Shown: positions 49,728-58,264 of the stretch, in pieces | Layout: each line of letters opens with the position of its first letter | Position numbering within the stretch: the stretch's first letter is position 1 | Source: an uncultured Acetatifactor sp. | GTDB lineage: Bacteria > Bacillota > Clostridia > Lachnospirales > Lachnospiraceae | Assembly (NCBI GenBank): GCA_910584865.1 | Contig: CAJUCE010000012.1 | Span: forward strand, 70,680 to 134,679 | Reading direction: 5' to 3' | DNA length: 64,000 bases | Translations under genes and position numbers: made by a program | The notes under the pieces: generated by a model | What the model saw: the letters and a program-made list of their open reading frames with translations, nothing else | The model's database searches: none | What the model was told of the DNA's origin: nothing

Positions 49728-51200
49728 CTACGGAGCCACAGGATTGGATTCATAGTAGGGGAAGGCATAACCGTACACTGTCAGGATCAGCATTCCCGCC
49801 ATGAGAATACACAGAACCGCGGACAGAACGGAAAGCAGCCGTTCCGGCAGGGGCGCAGAGAATATTCTCAAACGGATCAGGCCGTATAGCTTTTTCAGTC
49901 CGCGGACGGTATAGTAACACAGCGGCAGCAGGGCAGGCAGAAGATACCGTCCCTGGGGCTGGTAATCCGTAGAGTAGGAATAAATCATACTCAGAAACAG
50001 CGGCATGAAAATACAGAAAATCATATTTCCATGATAAAAAATCCGAAAGCCCCTGCCGGCAGTATTCCGCCTGCCGGCAGTATTCCGCCTAACGGCAGTA
50101 TTCCGCCTGATGGCGGAAGGCGGAATCAGGATACAAAACAGTACCCCGAAAAAGAAAAGCACTTTATAAAACCGATACACCCAGACAGAGGTAATAATGG
50201 TCATGGGACCATAGATTCCGATGAAGCTCAGCACGGAAAGCGTGAGGAAATCGGAATTACGAAGCATATCCAGGAGTGAATGCCCCTGACTTTGCCAGGT
50301 GAGACGGGTGTCCGGATGATATTCCGGCAGGGCATACAGCGCGGCGCAGGCGTTTCTGGTTTTCAGCCCCAGGAAATCCCCGTCATACAATACGGCGCTG
50401 CGGATAAACCACCATGCGATGCCGGCCAACACGACGGCGGAAATGAATGCCCCTTTTTTCAGAAAGTTTAGGTAATCAAAATGCACTTTCCGCGGGGTAT
50501 AAGACAGGAAGAAGGAGCCGCGGACCGCCACGGAACGTTTCTGACGGGAAAAAGACAGAAAAAATGCGGTAAACAGTAAAATACAGCTTAAAATATAACC
50601 GTAGGCATTATAGTAGGACAGGGCGCAGAGAATGATGCCCAGGGATAAAATGAGGCTGGAGCGGACAGAGAATGCGTCCTCTAGTCCCAAAGTCAGTCCG
50701 TACAGCATGCAGGCAATGGACAGCATGCAGCAGGAATCCGTATTTACATAAGTATGCACAAAGATGCTCTGGGGCAGAAAGGTGGCCAGAAAAGCGAAAA
50801 GATAGCCGAAACGTCTGTCCCGGAACCATTTTTCGGATAGAAGCAGGACAAGCAGCGCCGTAAACAGTCCCAAAATCAGGTTGACACTGCGGGCTGTATA
50901 GAGCAGAGCCGCTTCCGAATCGGTGAACAGCCCCACAAAGCGCATGGCATATCCCTGCAGCATATAGGGCAGGATGGGCTGAAAGGCATAGGAAAATCCA
51001 TAGCCGGGAATGCGGATGGATTCCTCAAAGCCGTTGGGAAGCGAGCCGTGTTCCGCGATATATTGGGGGATGAGGTAGCGATTGTACTCATCCGGAGGAT
51101 TGCCGAAAGGCTGTTTTATCAAAAGGGAAAGCCCTATGACAAGAAACAGTCCGAAATAGCATGATATAAATAAACGGGATAAAGTCTTCGTATTCTTCAT
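49728..51200 (-). CDS. DUF2142-type polytopic membrane protein
   Basis: The 490-residue protein has about ten membrane spans and the DUF2142 start FGNPPDEYNRYLIPQYIAEHG. It also has YTARSVNLILGLFTALLVLL, FVHTYVNTDSCCMLSI and, near the end, YSTDYQPQGRYLLPALLPL. The family resembles GT-C glycosyltransferases or polymerases of surface polysaccharide, with unknown substrate. Start 51200 has AAGAAAGG upstream. A 6-residue repeat RRNTAG occurs in a cytoplasmic loop. Confidence 0.75.
   Translation of the reverse strand: MKNTKTLSRLFISCYFGLFLVIGLSLLIKQPFGNPPDEYNRYLIPQYIAEHGSLPNGFEESIRIPGYGFSYAFQPILPYMLQGYAMRFVGLFTDSEAALLYTARSVNLILGLFTALLVLLLSEKWFRDRRFGYLFAFLATFLPQSIFVHTYVNTDSCCMLSIACMLYGLTLGLEDAFSVRSSLILSLGIILCALSYYNAYGYILSCILLFTAFFLSFSRQKRSVAVRGSFFLSYTPRKVHFDYLNFLKKGAFISAVVLAGIAWWFIRSAVLYDGDFLGLKTRNACAALYALPEYHPDTRLTWQSQGHSLLDMLRNSDFLTLSVLSFIGIYGPMTIITSVWVYRFYKVLFFFGVLFCILIPPSAIRRNTAVRRNTAGRRNTAGRGFRIFYHGNMIFCIFMPLFLSMIYSYSTDYQPQGRYLLPALLPLCYYTVRGLKKLYGLIRLRIFSAPLPERLLSVLSAVLCILMAGMLILTVYGYAFPYYESNPVAP
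50052..50105 (-). repeat. 18-bp tandem repeat in the DUF2142 gene
   Basis: Three copies of CCTGCCGGCAGTATTCCG (the third with two changes) encode repeated RRNTAG residues on the minus strand. Confidence 0.85.
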
Positions 51201-51240
51201 GCACAACACCTTTCTTTTCTATCTTCATTGCCATGCAGGA

Positions 51241-52158
51241 CTACAGCCGGACAGGCGTTCCGGAACCGTCCTCCAGGAAAAACACCCCAATCCCTATACC
51301 GGGGACATTGCCCTCCAGCAACCATTTTTTATAAGCCCGCTGAAGGGATGTCTCTTCCGGAAGCGCCTCTCTTTCGGAGCAGTCCGGCAATCCGAAGATT
51401 CTCCACAGATCACTCCCTTCAGGATCCGGATAGGAAGAATAGATATCAAAATCCGCCATGAAATCCAGAATGCGCGAATTTGCGGGCAGGAAATGGCGAT
51501 GTTCCGGATACAGCAGCCAGGAATGACAGACGAAAGCAACCGTCTTCCCGGGAAAAGCGCCGCGGAAAAAGTCGGCGGCCAGGCGGTAGGAACGCAGACA
51601 CTCTTCGTGCAGCAGCGGACCACTGGAGGGAATATGTATATTGACGGCCTGTTCCGGGCATTCCTGTTTCGATAGCTCCCGTTGCACATACGCTTCCTTT
51701 TCCGGAAAGGCTACAAGCTCAAACTGCAGCCGTCCGAAGGTAAAGCGGGTCAGCCGGAAAAAACCGGCGAACCAGTCCGGCACAAAACTCCCCCAGATAC
51801 CATACACCTGACGGCACTCCTGCAGCTTCCACTTAAGATCCTCCATATTCGCACGGCATATCGTTTGCGGCAGCTGCCTTTGTTCATAATAACGGTAAAG
51901 CTGCGGAACCAGACAGATATAGAAAAGCAGCGAGACGCTCTCCCAGGGAAGGGAGTATTCTGCGCAGGCGGCTTTCAGCGTCTCCAGATATCGGGAATAG
52001 TCTATGTCCGGACTTTTGGCATACGCCTCCCCGGCTTCGGTAAAAAGCGCCCGGAGGGAAGCGTTCTTCATGGCGGTCTCGTAGACGGCAGTCAATGTCT
52101 GTACGGCCTGGGCGGGATATTGGTATTCTTCGCAAAAACGGGTGATATATTCTTTCAT
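51241..52158 (-). CDS. GNAT-like acyltransferase-domain protein (NAT_N/GNAT_C type)
   Basis: The 305-residue protein begins MKEYITRFCEEYQYPAQAVQ and has VYGIWGSFVPDWFAGFFRLTRF, FGRLQFELVAFP, NIHIPSSGPL and FVCHSWLLYPEHRHFLPANSRIL. This fits the clostridial acyltransferase-domain family (DUF5596-like). Substrate unknown. GGAGGCGCC lies before ATG 52158. It lies 40 bp upstream of the DUF2142 gene on the same strand, so the two may be co-transcribed and act on surface sugars. Confidence 0.7.
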   Translation of the reverse strand: MKEYITRFCEEYQYPAQAVQTLTAVYETAMKNASLRALFTEAGEAYAKSPDIDYSRYLETLKAACAEYSLPWESVSLLFYICLVPQLYRYYEQRQLPQTICRANMEDLKWKLQECRQVYGIWGSFVPDWFAGFFRLTRFTFGRLQFELVAFPEKEAYVQRELSKQECPEQAVNIHIPSSGPLLHEECLRSYRLAADFFRGAFPGKTVAFVCHSWLLYPEHRHFLPANSRILDFMADFDIYSSYPDPEGSDLWRIFGLPDCSEREALPEETSLQRAYKKWLLEGNVPGIGIGVFFLEDGSGTPVRL

Positions 52159-52335
52159 GGCGCCTCCTATACAGGGAAAATATGTAGGCATTGTACCATA
52201 TTCGGAGGGGTTTTACAACCGTAGTTTGCATGCTTGCGCAGTTTCAGGGAACATGCTAAAATAAAGGCATCGGAATTGGGAAGAAATTGCGGTATGGAAA
52301 AGCTCGCAGACGTGATATAAGACGGAGGGAACCAC

Positions 52336-52719
52336 ATGCAGGAGAGAGAACTGATTTTACAGCAAAGCGAACGTTACATTATGGAGAAGCTGTGGGAGGA
52401 AAGTCCCCGGACGATTATGCAGCTTTACTATTCCCTGAAAGAGAACCCTGGCTGGAGCAAGAGTACGGTGAATACGCTGCTGGGCAGAATGGTGGAGAAG
52501 GGGATCATCTATTATGAAGAAGGCGGCAAGGCCAGACAGTATTATCCGGCCATTCGGAGAGAAGACGCCGATATTGCCGAGACAGAGAGCCTGATTAAAA
52601 GGGTATACAAGGGATCGGTGGGCATGATGATGAATACCATGATCAGGAAGAATGCCCTCAGTGAAGCCGACAGGGAGGAACTGTACGAGATATTGCGGAA
52701 GGGGAACGGACAAAAATAA
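52336..52719 (+). CDS. BlaI/MecI/CopY-type repressor
   Basis: The 127-residue winged-helix protein has SERYIMEKLWEESPRTIMQL, WSKSTVNTLLGRMVEKGII and a YYPAIRREDA link to a C-terminal dimer helix. BlaI relatives usually control beta-lactamase or cell-wall genes and are paired with a BlaR1/M56 membrane protease. No such protease follows; the next gene is an AAA-ATPase. No clear TACA-N2-TGTA operator was seen upstream. Confidence 0.85.
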   Translation: MQERELILQQSERYIMEKLWEESPRTIMQLYYSLKENPGWSKSTVNTLLGRMVEKGIIYYEEGGKARQYYPAIRREDADIAETESLIKRVYKGSVGMMMNTMIRKNALSEADREELYEILRKGNGQK

Positions 52720-52748
52720 TATTGAAATTGAGAGGGAGGAATGCGTAC

Positions 52749-54359
52749 ATGGGAAGATATTTGAATAGCACGGTTCCTTGCGAAACATGGAAACAAATTG
52801 TCGGGACGCGTTTTTTTGTAGATAAAACCCAGATGCTGGCAGAGGTTCTAAATGCGGTTGAAGTAGACGGACAAAAATATTTGTGTATTACAAGACCGCG
52901 CCGTTTTGGGAAAAGTGTAATGGCAAATATGATCGGAGCTTTTTTGGGAAAAGTTTCGGACAGCAGCAGTGTATTTAATCATCTTTCTCTTGCGGAAAAT
53001 GAGAACTACGAAAGACATCTCAATCAACACAATGTAATCTTTATTGATTTCAGCAGGGTGTCAAGAGACTGCAGTAACTATGAGCAATACATGAAACGAA
53101 TTCAGGATGGTATCAATCAGGATTTAAAGGAGGCTTATGAGGAGATAAGCATAGAAGTGTCCGGTACTGTCTGGGACAATCTGTTGGCCGTATTTGAGAA
53201 AACAAAAGAAACCTTTGTTTTTGTGATAGATGAATGGGACGCGGTTTTTCATATGCCTTTTATTACAAGGGACAAGCAGCAGGAGTATCTGATGTTCCTT
53301 AAAAATCTTCTGAAGGATCAGATTTATGTGGAACTCACATATATGACAGGGGTACTTCCCGTTGCGAAATATTCCAGCGGGTCAGAATTGAACATGTTCG
53401 TGGAATATGACATGACTGTGATGGAACGCTTCAGCAGTTATTTCGGCTTTACAGAAAGAGAAGTCGATCGGCTTTTCGCTGTCTATCTTAAAACAACGAA
53501 GCGTCCAAAAGTTACACGAGACGATTTGAAAATATGGTATGATGGCTACCATACGGCATCTGGTGAGAGATTATACAATCCACGTTCAGTGGTGTGCGCA
53601 TTGTCCAATAATCAGGTGGCAAATTATTGGACCGGTTCAGGGCCATACGATGAGATCTTCTTTTATGTAAAAAATAACATTGATGATATCTTGGATGATT
53701 TGGTTTTGATGGTTGCAGGAGGAGGCGTTGAAGCAGAAATTCAAAATTATGCTGCAGTTTCCATGGAACTGAATACAAAAGATGAAATATATTCGGCGAT
53801 GGTGATTTATGGTCTGCTTACTTATACGGATGGGGAGGTATTTATCCCTAACAAAGAATTGATGGACAAGTTTCAGGAGCTTCTTATGAATAAGGAATCT
53901 ATGGGTTATGTATATCGTCTGGCCAATGCGTCAAAAAGAATGTTGGCAGCGACTCTCTGCGGGGATACGGATACAATGGCAGAGATTTTGGAATATGCCC
54001 ATAACACAGAATCTCCGATCTTTTCCTACAATAGTGAGATTGAGCTGTCGGCAGTGGTGAATCTGGTCTATTTGGCGGCGCGGGATAAGTATCGTTTAGA
54101 ACGTGAAGATAAGGCGGGCAAAGGATATGTAGATTTTATTTTTTATCCGGAGCGTAAAAATTCGGATGCTTTGATCCTTGAATTAAAAGTGGGAAGCACA
54201 CCGGATGATGCAATTGCACAAATCAAGAACAAAGATTATGCGCTTAGATTTAAGGGAAGGCTTGGGGAGAAACAGGCATATACAGGAAGAATTCTGGCAG
54301 TAGGGATCAGTTACAGCAAAAAGACAAAAAAGCATTCCTGTAAGGTTGAGATATTATGA
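52749..54359 (+). CDS. AAA-ATPase-like protein with C-terminal PD-(D/E)XK nuclease domain
   Basis: The 536-residue product starts MGRYLNSTVPCETWKQIVG and has the Walker A variant PRRFGKS (50-56). FVFVIDEWDAVFHMPF serves as Walker B. The C-terminal domain reads YVDFIFYPERKNSDALILELKVG, with the D...ExK nuclease core of the DUF1703 group. The family is abundant and often multi-copy in gut Lachnospiraceae and Bacteroidetes; its function is not established. GGGAGG lies 10 bp before ATG 52749. It is more AT-rich than its neighbours. Confidence 0.88.
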   Translation: MGRYLNSTVPCETWKQIVGTRFFVDKTQMLAEVLNAVEVDGQKYLCITRPRRFGKSVMANMIGAFLGKVSDSSSVFNHLSLAENENYERHLNQHNVIFIDFSRVSRDCSNYEQYMKRIQDGINQDLKEAYEEISIEVSGTVWDNLLAVFEKTKETFVFVIDEWDAVFHMPFITRDKQQEYLMFLKNLLKDQIYVELTYMTGVLPVAKYSSGSELNMFVEYDMTVMERFSSYFGFTEREVDRLFAVYLKTTKRPKVTRDDLKIWYDGYHTASGERLYNPRSVVCALSNNQVANYWTGSGPYDEIFFYVKNNIDDILDDLVLMVAGGGVEAEIQNYAAVSMELNTKDEIYSAMVIYGLLTYTDGEVFIPNKELMDKFQELLMNKESMGYVYRLANASKRMLAATLCGDTDTMAEILEYAHNTESPIFSYNSEIELSAVVNLVYLAARDKYRLEREDKAGKGYVDFIFYPERKNSDALILELKVGSTPDDAIAQIKNKDYALRFKGRLGEKQAYTGRILAVGISYSKKTKKHSCKVEIL

Positions 54360-54390
54360 ATTTACGACAGAGCAGATAAAGGGGACGCCT

Positions 54391-56445
54391 ATGCCGACAA
54401 GAAAAAGAACGAAAGCCATAGAATCAGATTTCGGTGTATTCCTGCAAAAGCACCGGACTATGTGCGAGGTAACTTATGAGCAGTTATCAGAGGGTCTATG
54501 CTCCGCCAGCGAACTGAAACGGATAGAGAAAGGGGAGCGCCCCGCCGGTAAAGCATTGCGGGACAGGCTTTTATACCGCCTTGGAATCGGGCCGGACGTC
54601 TATGAAAATTTTCTCTTTGAAGAGGATTATGTGCAGTGGAAAAGGCGGCAGCAGCTGCTGTATGAGATATCCAGGGGGGAGGAGGAAACTGCCCGGAGAC
54701 TGTTGGAGGAGTATAGGGCGAAATATGCTTCAGGCGAACAGACGGATGTGAACAGCAGGCTGGAACGGCAGTTTTGCCTGTGCATGGAGGCGCAGATCTT
54801 GCGGAGCAGAGAAGCTAAGGAGAGCAGGAATCCCAGAGGACTGGAACCCGGGAGCAGGAAGACTAGGGATCAGGAATCCCAGAGGACTGGAACCCGGGAG
54901 CATGAAGGCCGGGAACGAGAAACACAGGGACAGGAAACACAGGGACAGGAAACCCTGGAAAAACAGCTGTGTACCCTCTTCCGAAAAGCCCTGGAGCTGA
55001 CCGCAAAACCGGCGATATCCGAAAGTATCAAAGGGAAGTTCTATTCCATCCAGGAGCTGGACCTGCTGCTGGAATGGATTCATTACGAGCGGCCCTCAAC
55101 CTGGGAACAACGCTATCAGGAAATCCTGAGCGCAGTAGAGGAAGCCGGATTAGACAGGGTAAACTGCGCAAAGATATACCCCAAGACAGTGTACTATCTG
55201 TGCCGTGACGGATTGGCATCGGGAACATTGGGATTAGAGGAACAGGCAGAAGCCATGACGCTGTGCGGGAAAGCGGTGGAGCGTCTGCGGGAAGCGGGAA
55301 GACTGTATTACATGTGGGAACTGCTGACGCTGATGAACGGGTTCGCAGAGGCTATAGCTGCCGGACAGCGGGCTGTGGGAGCACTGCATAAAGCGGAGGA
55401 GCTGGAAGAGCAGATGTGGAAGCGGCAGGAGCGGATAGACGCGCTGGAGGCAGTGTACAGTGAGTTCGGCGTGTCCAGGGAGACGAAGGATTCCTGCTGG
55501 CTGTATGTGGAGAACGAGGTCTACTGCATCAATGAGATCATCCGGAAACGGAGGAAGATGCTGGGGATTACCAGGAAGCAGATCTGCGAAGAAGAAATGA
55601 TCTGTTCGGAAAAGACATTGGTCCGTCTGGAGACCAATGGAAAGCGGGTTCAGCGGGAGGTAGTAAAGAACCTGATGAAGAGATTGAATCTGCCGGTGGA
55701 ATACTGTAGGACGGAACTGGATACGGGCGATCCGGTGGCTGTCGAGTTGATGGATCAATTGAGAAACCGAATTCGGGAACGGGAGACGGCAGAAGCGGAT
55801 CAGGTGCTTGCACAGTTAAAGAAACGAATCTCTCTGGATATTCCCTCCAACAGACAGGAGTGGCTGAACTGCAGAGCTTTAAACGAGCTTTATAAGGGGG
55901 CAATTACCAAAGAGCAATGTGTGGAGCAGCTCAGGGAGGCGCTGAACTGCACGATTCCCTATGAGATTGCGATGAAGCAGGGAGAAAGGTACCTGACGAA
56001 TCAGGAGATAAACTGTATCCATAATATGGTGAGTTATCATGAGGAGATGGATGAGGAGAAGAGAAGACAGATTGACATCCTGGAGGAGCAGTATGAGGAT
56101 TATGAGGGAGATAGGCTTATTTTTTGTTTTATCAACAGGTATGAGCTTGTCCTGGATGTTGTGGCTAGTGAATTAGGTGATATAGGGGAATACGACAGAT
56201 CGGATGAAATCAGCCGGAATATTATTACGGAATGCCTTTATCAGCGCCGATCCTATGGGGTTCATGGTGGAATTTATAATATGAAGTGGAATAATGATCA
56301 GCGGCATAAAAAAGGCATTCCGGTTCAACGTCGATATAATCCGGAAGAAGAGTTAAAACGTTGCATTGCATTCAGTGAGCTTGGCATGGATAAGCATGAT
56401 GAAGAATTCTACAGGAGGAAACTTCAATTACAAAAGGAAGGATAA
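54391..56445 (+). CDS. large XRE-type regulator with two HTH domains (RRNPP-like architecture)
   Basis: The 684-residue protein has an N-terminal HTH (FGVFLQKHRTMCEVTYEQLS...ELKRIEKGERP, residues about 10-50). A low-complexity Arg/Glu/Gln insert follows at about 145-190, then a helical repeat region. A second HTH lies near residue 390 (RRKMLGITRKQICEEEMICS...RLETNGK), followed by more helical repeats. HTH plus TPR-like helices is the layout of peptide-sensing RRNPP regulators. A small secreted-peptide gene lies tail-to-tail 2 bp away, and a radical-SAM gene follows. AAAGGGGA precedes ATG 54391. Peptide sensing is inferred from context, not shown. Confidence 0.7.
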   Translation: MPTRKRTKAIESDFGVFLQKHRTMCEVTYEQLSEGLCSASELKRIEKGERPAGKALRDRLLYRLGIGPDVYENFLFEEDYVQWKRRQQLLYEISRGEEETARRLLEEYRAKYASGEQTDVNSRLERQFCLCMEAQILRSREAKESRNPRGLEPGSRKTRDQESQRTGTREHEGRERETQGQETQGQETLEKQLCTLFRKALELTAKPAISESIKGKFYSIQELDLLLEWIHYERPSTWEQRYQEILSAVEEAGLDRVNCAKIYPKTVYYLCRDGLASGTLGLEEQAEAMTLCGKAVERLREAGRLYYMWELLTLMNGFAEAIAAGQRAVGALHKAEELEEQMWKRQERIDALEAVYSEFGVSRETKDSCWLYVENEVYCINEIIRKRRKMLGITRKQICEEEMICSEKTLVRLETNGKRVQREVVKNLMKRLNLPVEYCRTELDTGDPVAVELMDQLRNRIRERETAEADQVLAQLKKRISLDIPSNRQEWLNCRALNELYKGAITKEQCVEQLREALNCTIPYEIAMKQGERYLTNQEINCIHNMVSYHEEMDEEKRRQIDILEEQYEDYEGDRLIFCFINRYELVLDVVASELGDIGEYDRSDEISRNIITECLYQRRSYGVHGGIYNMKWNNDQRHKKGIPVQRRYNPEEELKRCIAFSELGMDKHDEEFYRRKLQLQKEG
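54825..54902 (+). repeat. 32-bp direct repeat read in two different frames
   Basis: The sequence from CAGGAATCCCAGAGG to CGGGAGCA occurs at 54825-54856 and 54871-54902. The period is 46 bp, not a multiple of three, so the protein reads RNPRGLEPGS and then QESQRTGTRE from the same DNA. A 15-bp in-frame repeat (ETQGQ) follows at about 54919-54950. Confidence 0.85.
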
Positions 56446-56447
56446 AA

Positions 56448-56648
56448 TTATTTTTTTACTTTATTACCAGTATCCTTATCGTTTAACGGCTGTGCCCCGG
56501 GCTCCTCTTCCCCTTCTGTAACATCCCCCGGTTCCGGCTCATCCGGAACCGGCTTGGCAGGCGGCAGAGTTCCGGGCAGTACCGGCAGGATGGATAAAGC
56601 GAGCATACAGGTGAGCAGTGCTTTTCTGAGATTGTTTTTCTGTTTCAT
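56448..56648 (-). CDS. small secreted peptide precursor
   Basis: This gene encodes 66 residues. A basic start and hydrophobic core (KNNLRKALLTCMLALSILP) form a signal peptide. The rest is Pro/Glu-rich and acidic (PAKPVPDEPEPGDVTEGEEE) and ends DTGNKVKK. AAAGGAG precedes the ATG at good distance. It converges on the large HTH regulator and is divergent from the radical-SAM gene across a palindrome. It could be a signalling peptide, like Phr or PapR precursors, or a secreted small protein. It has no Cys in the mature part, so it is not an obvious thioether-peptide substrate. Confidence 0.6.
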   Translation of the reverse strand: MKQKNNLRKALLTCMLALSILPVLPGTLPPAKPVPDEPEPGDVTEGEEEPGAQPLNDKDTGNKVKK

Positions 56649-56710
56649 AAGATTTTCTCCTTTGCTAAAATCATTTTACATAAAATTATAAAGAAGAAAA
56701 AGAAATTTTA

Positions 56711-56766
56711 CAACGGACAGAGTTGTCAAAAAAAGCAAGGACATTTTTTGACAACTCTGTCCGTTG
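56711..56766. promoter_or_regulatory. perfect 23-bp inverted repeat between divergent genes
   Basis: The left arm starts CAACGGACAGAGTTGTC (56711) and the right arm ends GACAACTCTGTCCGTTG (56766), with A6 and T6 inner ends and a 10-bp loop. Each arm contains TTGACA pointing outward, a -35-like element for each direction. It may be an operator or, less likely, a bidirectional terminator. Confidence 0.8.
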
Positions 56767-56838
56767 CCATGCAATAGGAAGGATGATAAAATAAAAAACA
56801 GAAAAGCGATTCAAAAGATAAAAATTGTGGGGTGAACA

Positions 56839-58260
56839 ATGGAAAAAGTACCATTTATAAAGCTGATCGATTATTTCGGCGAGTGCTACGTGTATGATGT
56901 GAATCGGGATAATATTCTGAAGATAAGCGATGGATTATACACCTATTTACAGGATCTTCTGGCAGGGAAAGCACAGGAATGTAAGGATGAGGCTGTACTG
57001 GCCGAGTACAGGACACTGAAAGAAGAGGGATATCTTTCCTCCCGTAAAATGGAAGTCCTGCAGCATCCGGCCACAGAGACCCTGCCCTATCTGCTGGAAC
57101 GCAGAATGCATACCATGACATTACAGGTGACTCAGAGCTGTAACCTCCGGTGCTCCTATTGTATCTATTCGGAGACGAATAATGAAAAGCAGAGATCCCA
57201 TTCCGGGAAAAGGATGTCATTGGAAACTGCTCTGAAGGCGGTGGATTTCCTGGCGGAGCACTCTGTGGACAGCGAAAGGATCAATATCGGCTTTTACGGC
57301 GGGGAGCCGGTGCTGGCCATGGACCTGATTCGTTTCGTAGTGGATTATGCAGAGGATATTTTCTCCGGAAAAGAGCTGCACTTTTCTATAACAACCAATG
57401 CCACGCTGCTTACCGAGGAGATTGCAGAATACTTTGAGAAGCATAACTTCCTCCTGACCATCAGCCTGGACGGGCCGAGGGAGATTCATGACCAGAGCCG
57501 CAGATTTGCAGACGGCGGGGGAACCTTTGATACGGTGGTTAAAAACCTGGAGATGATCTGGAAGAAATACGGCGGAGCCAAGGGAAGGATCGGAATCAAC
57601 ATGGTGATGAATCCGAAGAACAGCTTCCGTGCGATTAACCAGCTGTTTCAGGAGTCGGATGTATTTACGAGAGGCGTTGTGAGAGCCACTGTGGTGGATG
57701 ATTTCTATTCAGAGGAGAAGAATCAGTTTTCCGAAGACTTTTTCACGGAATCGGAATATCAGTTTTTCCTGTCCTACCTGTCAAGGCGGGATAAATCCCT
57801 GAAGGGAAAAATGTCTCCTATCGCCCAGCAGGAATTAGACCGCCTGGAAGATATGATGGACAAAATGGGGAAGAGAGATTCCCTGACGCAGATGGGAGCG
57901 CCCGGCGGACCCTGTATTCCCGGGCGGCAGAGAATGTTTATAGATGCAGACGGCAATTTCTATCCCTGTGAAAGGGTCAGTGAGAAATCCGCCGTTATGA
58001 GGATCGGAAATCTGACGGAGGGTTTTGAACTGGAAAAAATTCATCAGATGATCAATATCAGCCAGCTGACTGCGGAGGCCTGTAAGAATTGCTGGGCGGC
58101 AATGAAATGTACGCAATGCATTAAATACGCAGATGCGGGCGACACATTGTCGGCGGAAGCGAGGCTGGCGCATTGTGAAAAGGTCAGGGCAGGCATCCTT
58201 TCGGATTTCAAGAAGATTATCCTGTTGCATGAGCTTGACCGGAGCGAAAGGGGAGATTGA
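56839..58260 (+). CDS. radical SAM/SPASM peptide-maturation enzyme, CcpM-like
   Basis: The 473-residue enzyme opens with a peptide-recognition-type domain (PFIKLIDYFGECYVYDVNRD). The radical SAM cluster motif is C101-x3-C105-x2-C108 (CNLRCSYC), with the SAM-binding GFYGGEPVL and ISLDGPREIHDQSR. The SPASM region has multiple Cys (GGPCIPGRQRMFID, FYPCERVSE, CKNCWAAMKCTQC, HCEK) for extra 4Fe-4S clusters. The start and layout resemble CcpM, the clostridial Cys-rich-peptide maturase, which forms thioether links in RiPPs. No Cys-rich precursor was found beside it. GGGGTGAAC precedes the ATG. Confidence 0.85.
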   Translation: MEKVPFIKLIDYFGECYVYDVNRDNILKISDGLYTYLQDLLAGKAQECKDEAVLAEYRTLKEEGYLSSRKMEVLQHPATETLPYLLERRMHTMTLQVTQSCNLRCSYCIYSETNNEKQRSHSGKRMSLETALKAVDFLAEHSVDSERINIGFYGGEPVLAMDLIRFVVDYAEDIFSGKELHFSITTNATLLTEEIAEYFEKHNFLLTISLDGPREIHDQSRRFADGGGTFDTVVKNLEMIWKKYGGAKGRIGINMVMNPKNSFRAINQLFQESDVFTRGVVRATVVDDFYSEEKNQFSEDFFTESEYQFFLSYLSRRDKSLKGKMSPIAQQELDRLEDMMDKMGKRDSLTQMGAPGGPCIPGRQRMFIDADGNFYPCERVSEKSAVMRIGNLTEGFELEKIHQMINISQLTAEACKNCWAAMKCTQCIKYADAGDTLSAEARLAHCEKVRAGILSDFKKIILLHELDRSERGD

Positions 58261-58264
58261 TCAG

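Noticed and set aside
52287..52517. Alternative frame at the start of the BlaI gene
   Set aside because: The overlapping frame from 52336 has all winged-helix motifs; the other frame is unrelated to any family.
56448..56648. Small secreted peptide as the direct Cys-rich substrate of the radical-SAM enzyme
   Set aside because: It has no Cys in the mature part, so it cannot be a standard thioether-peptide precursor, although a signalling role remains open.
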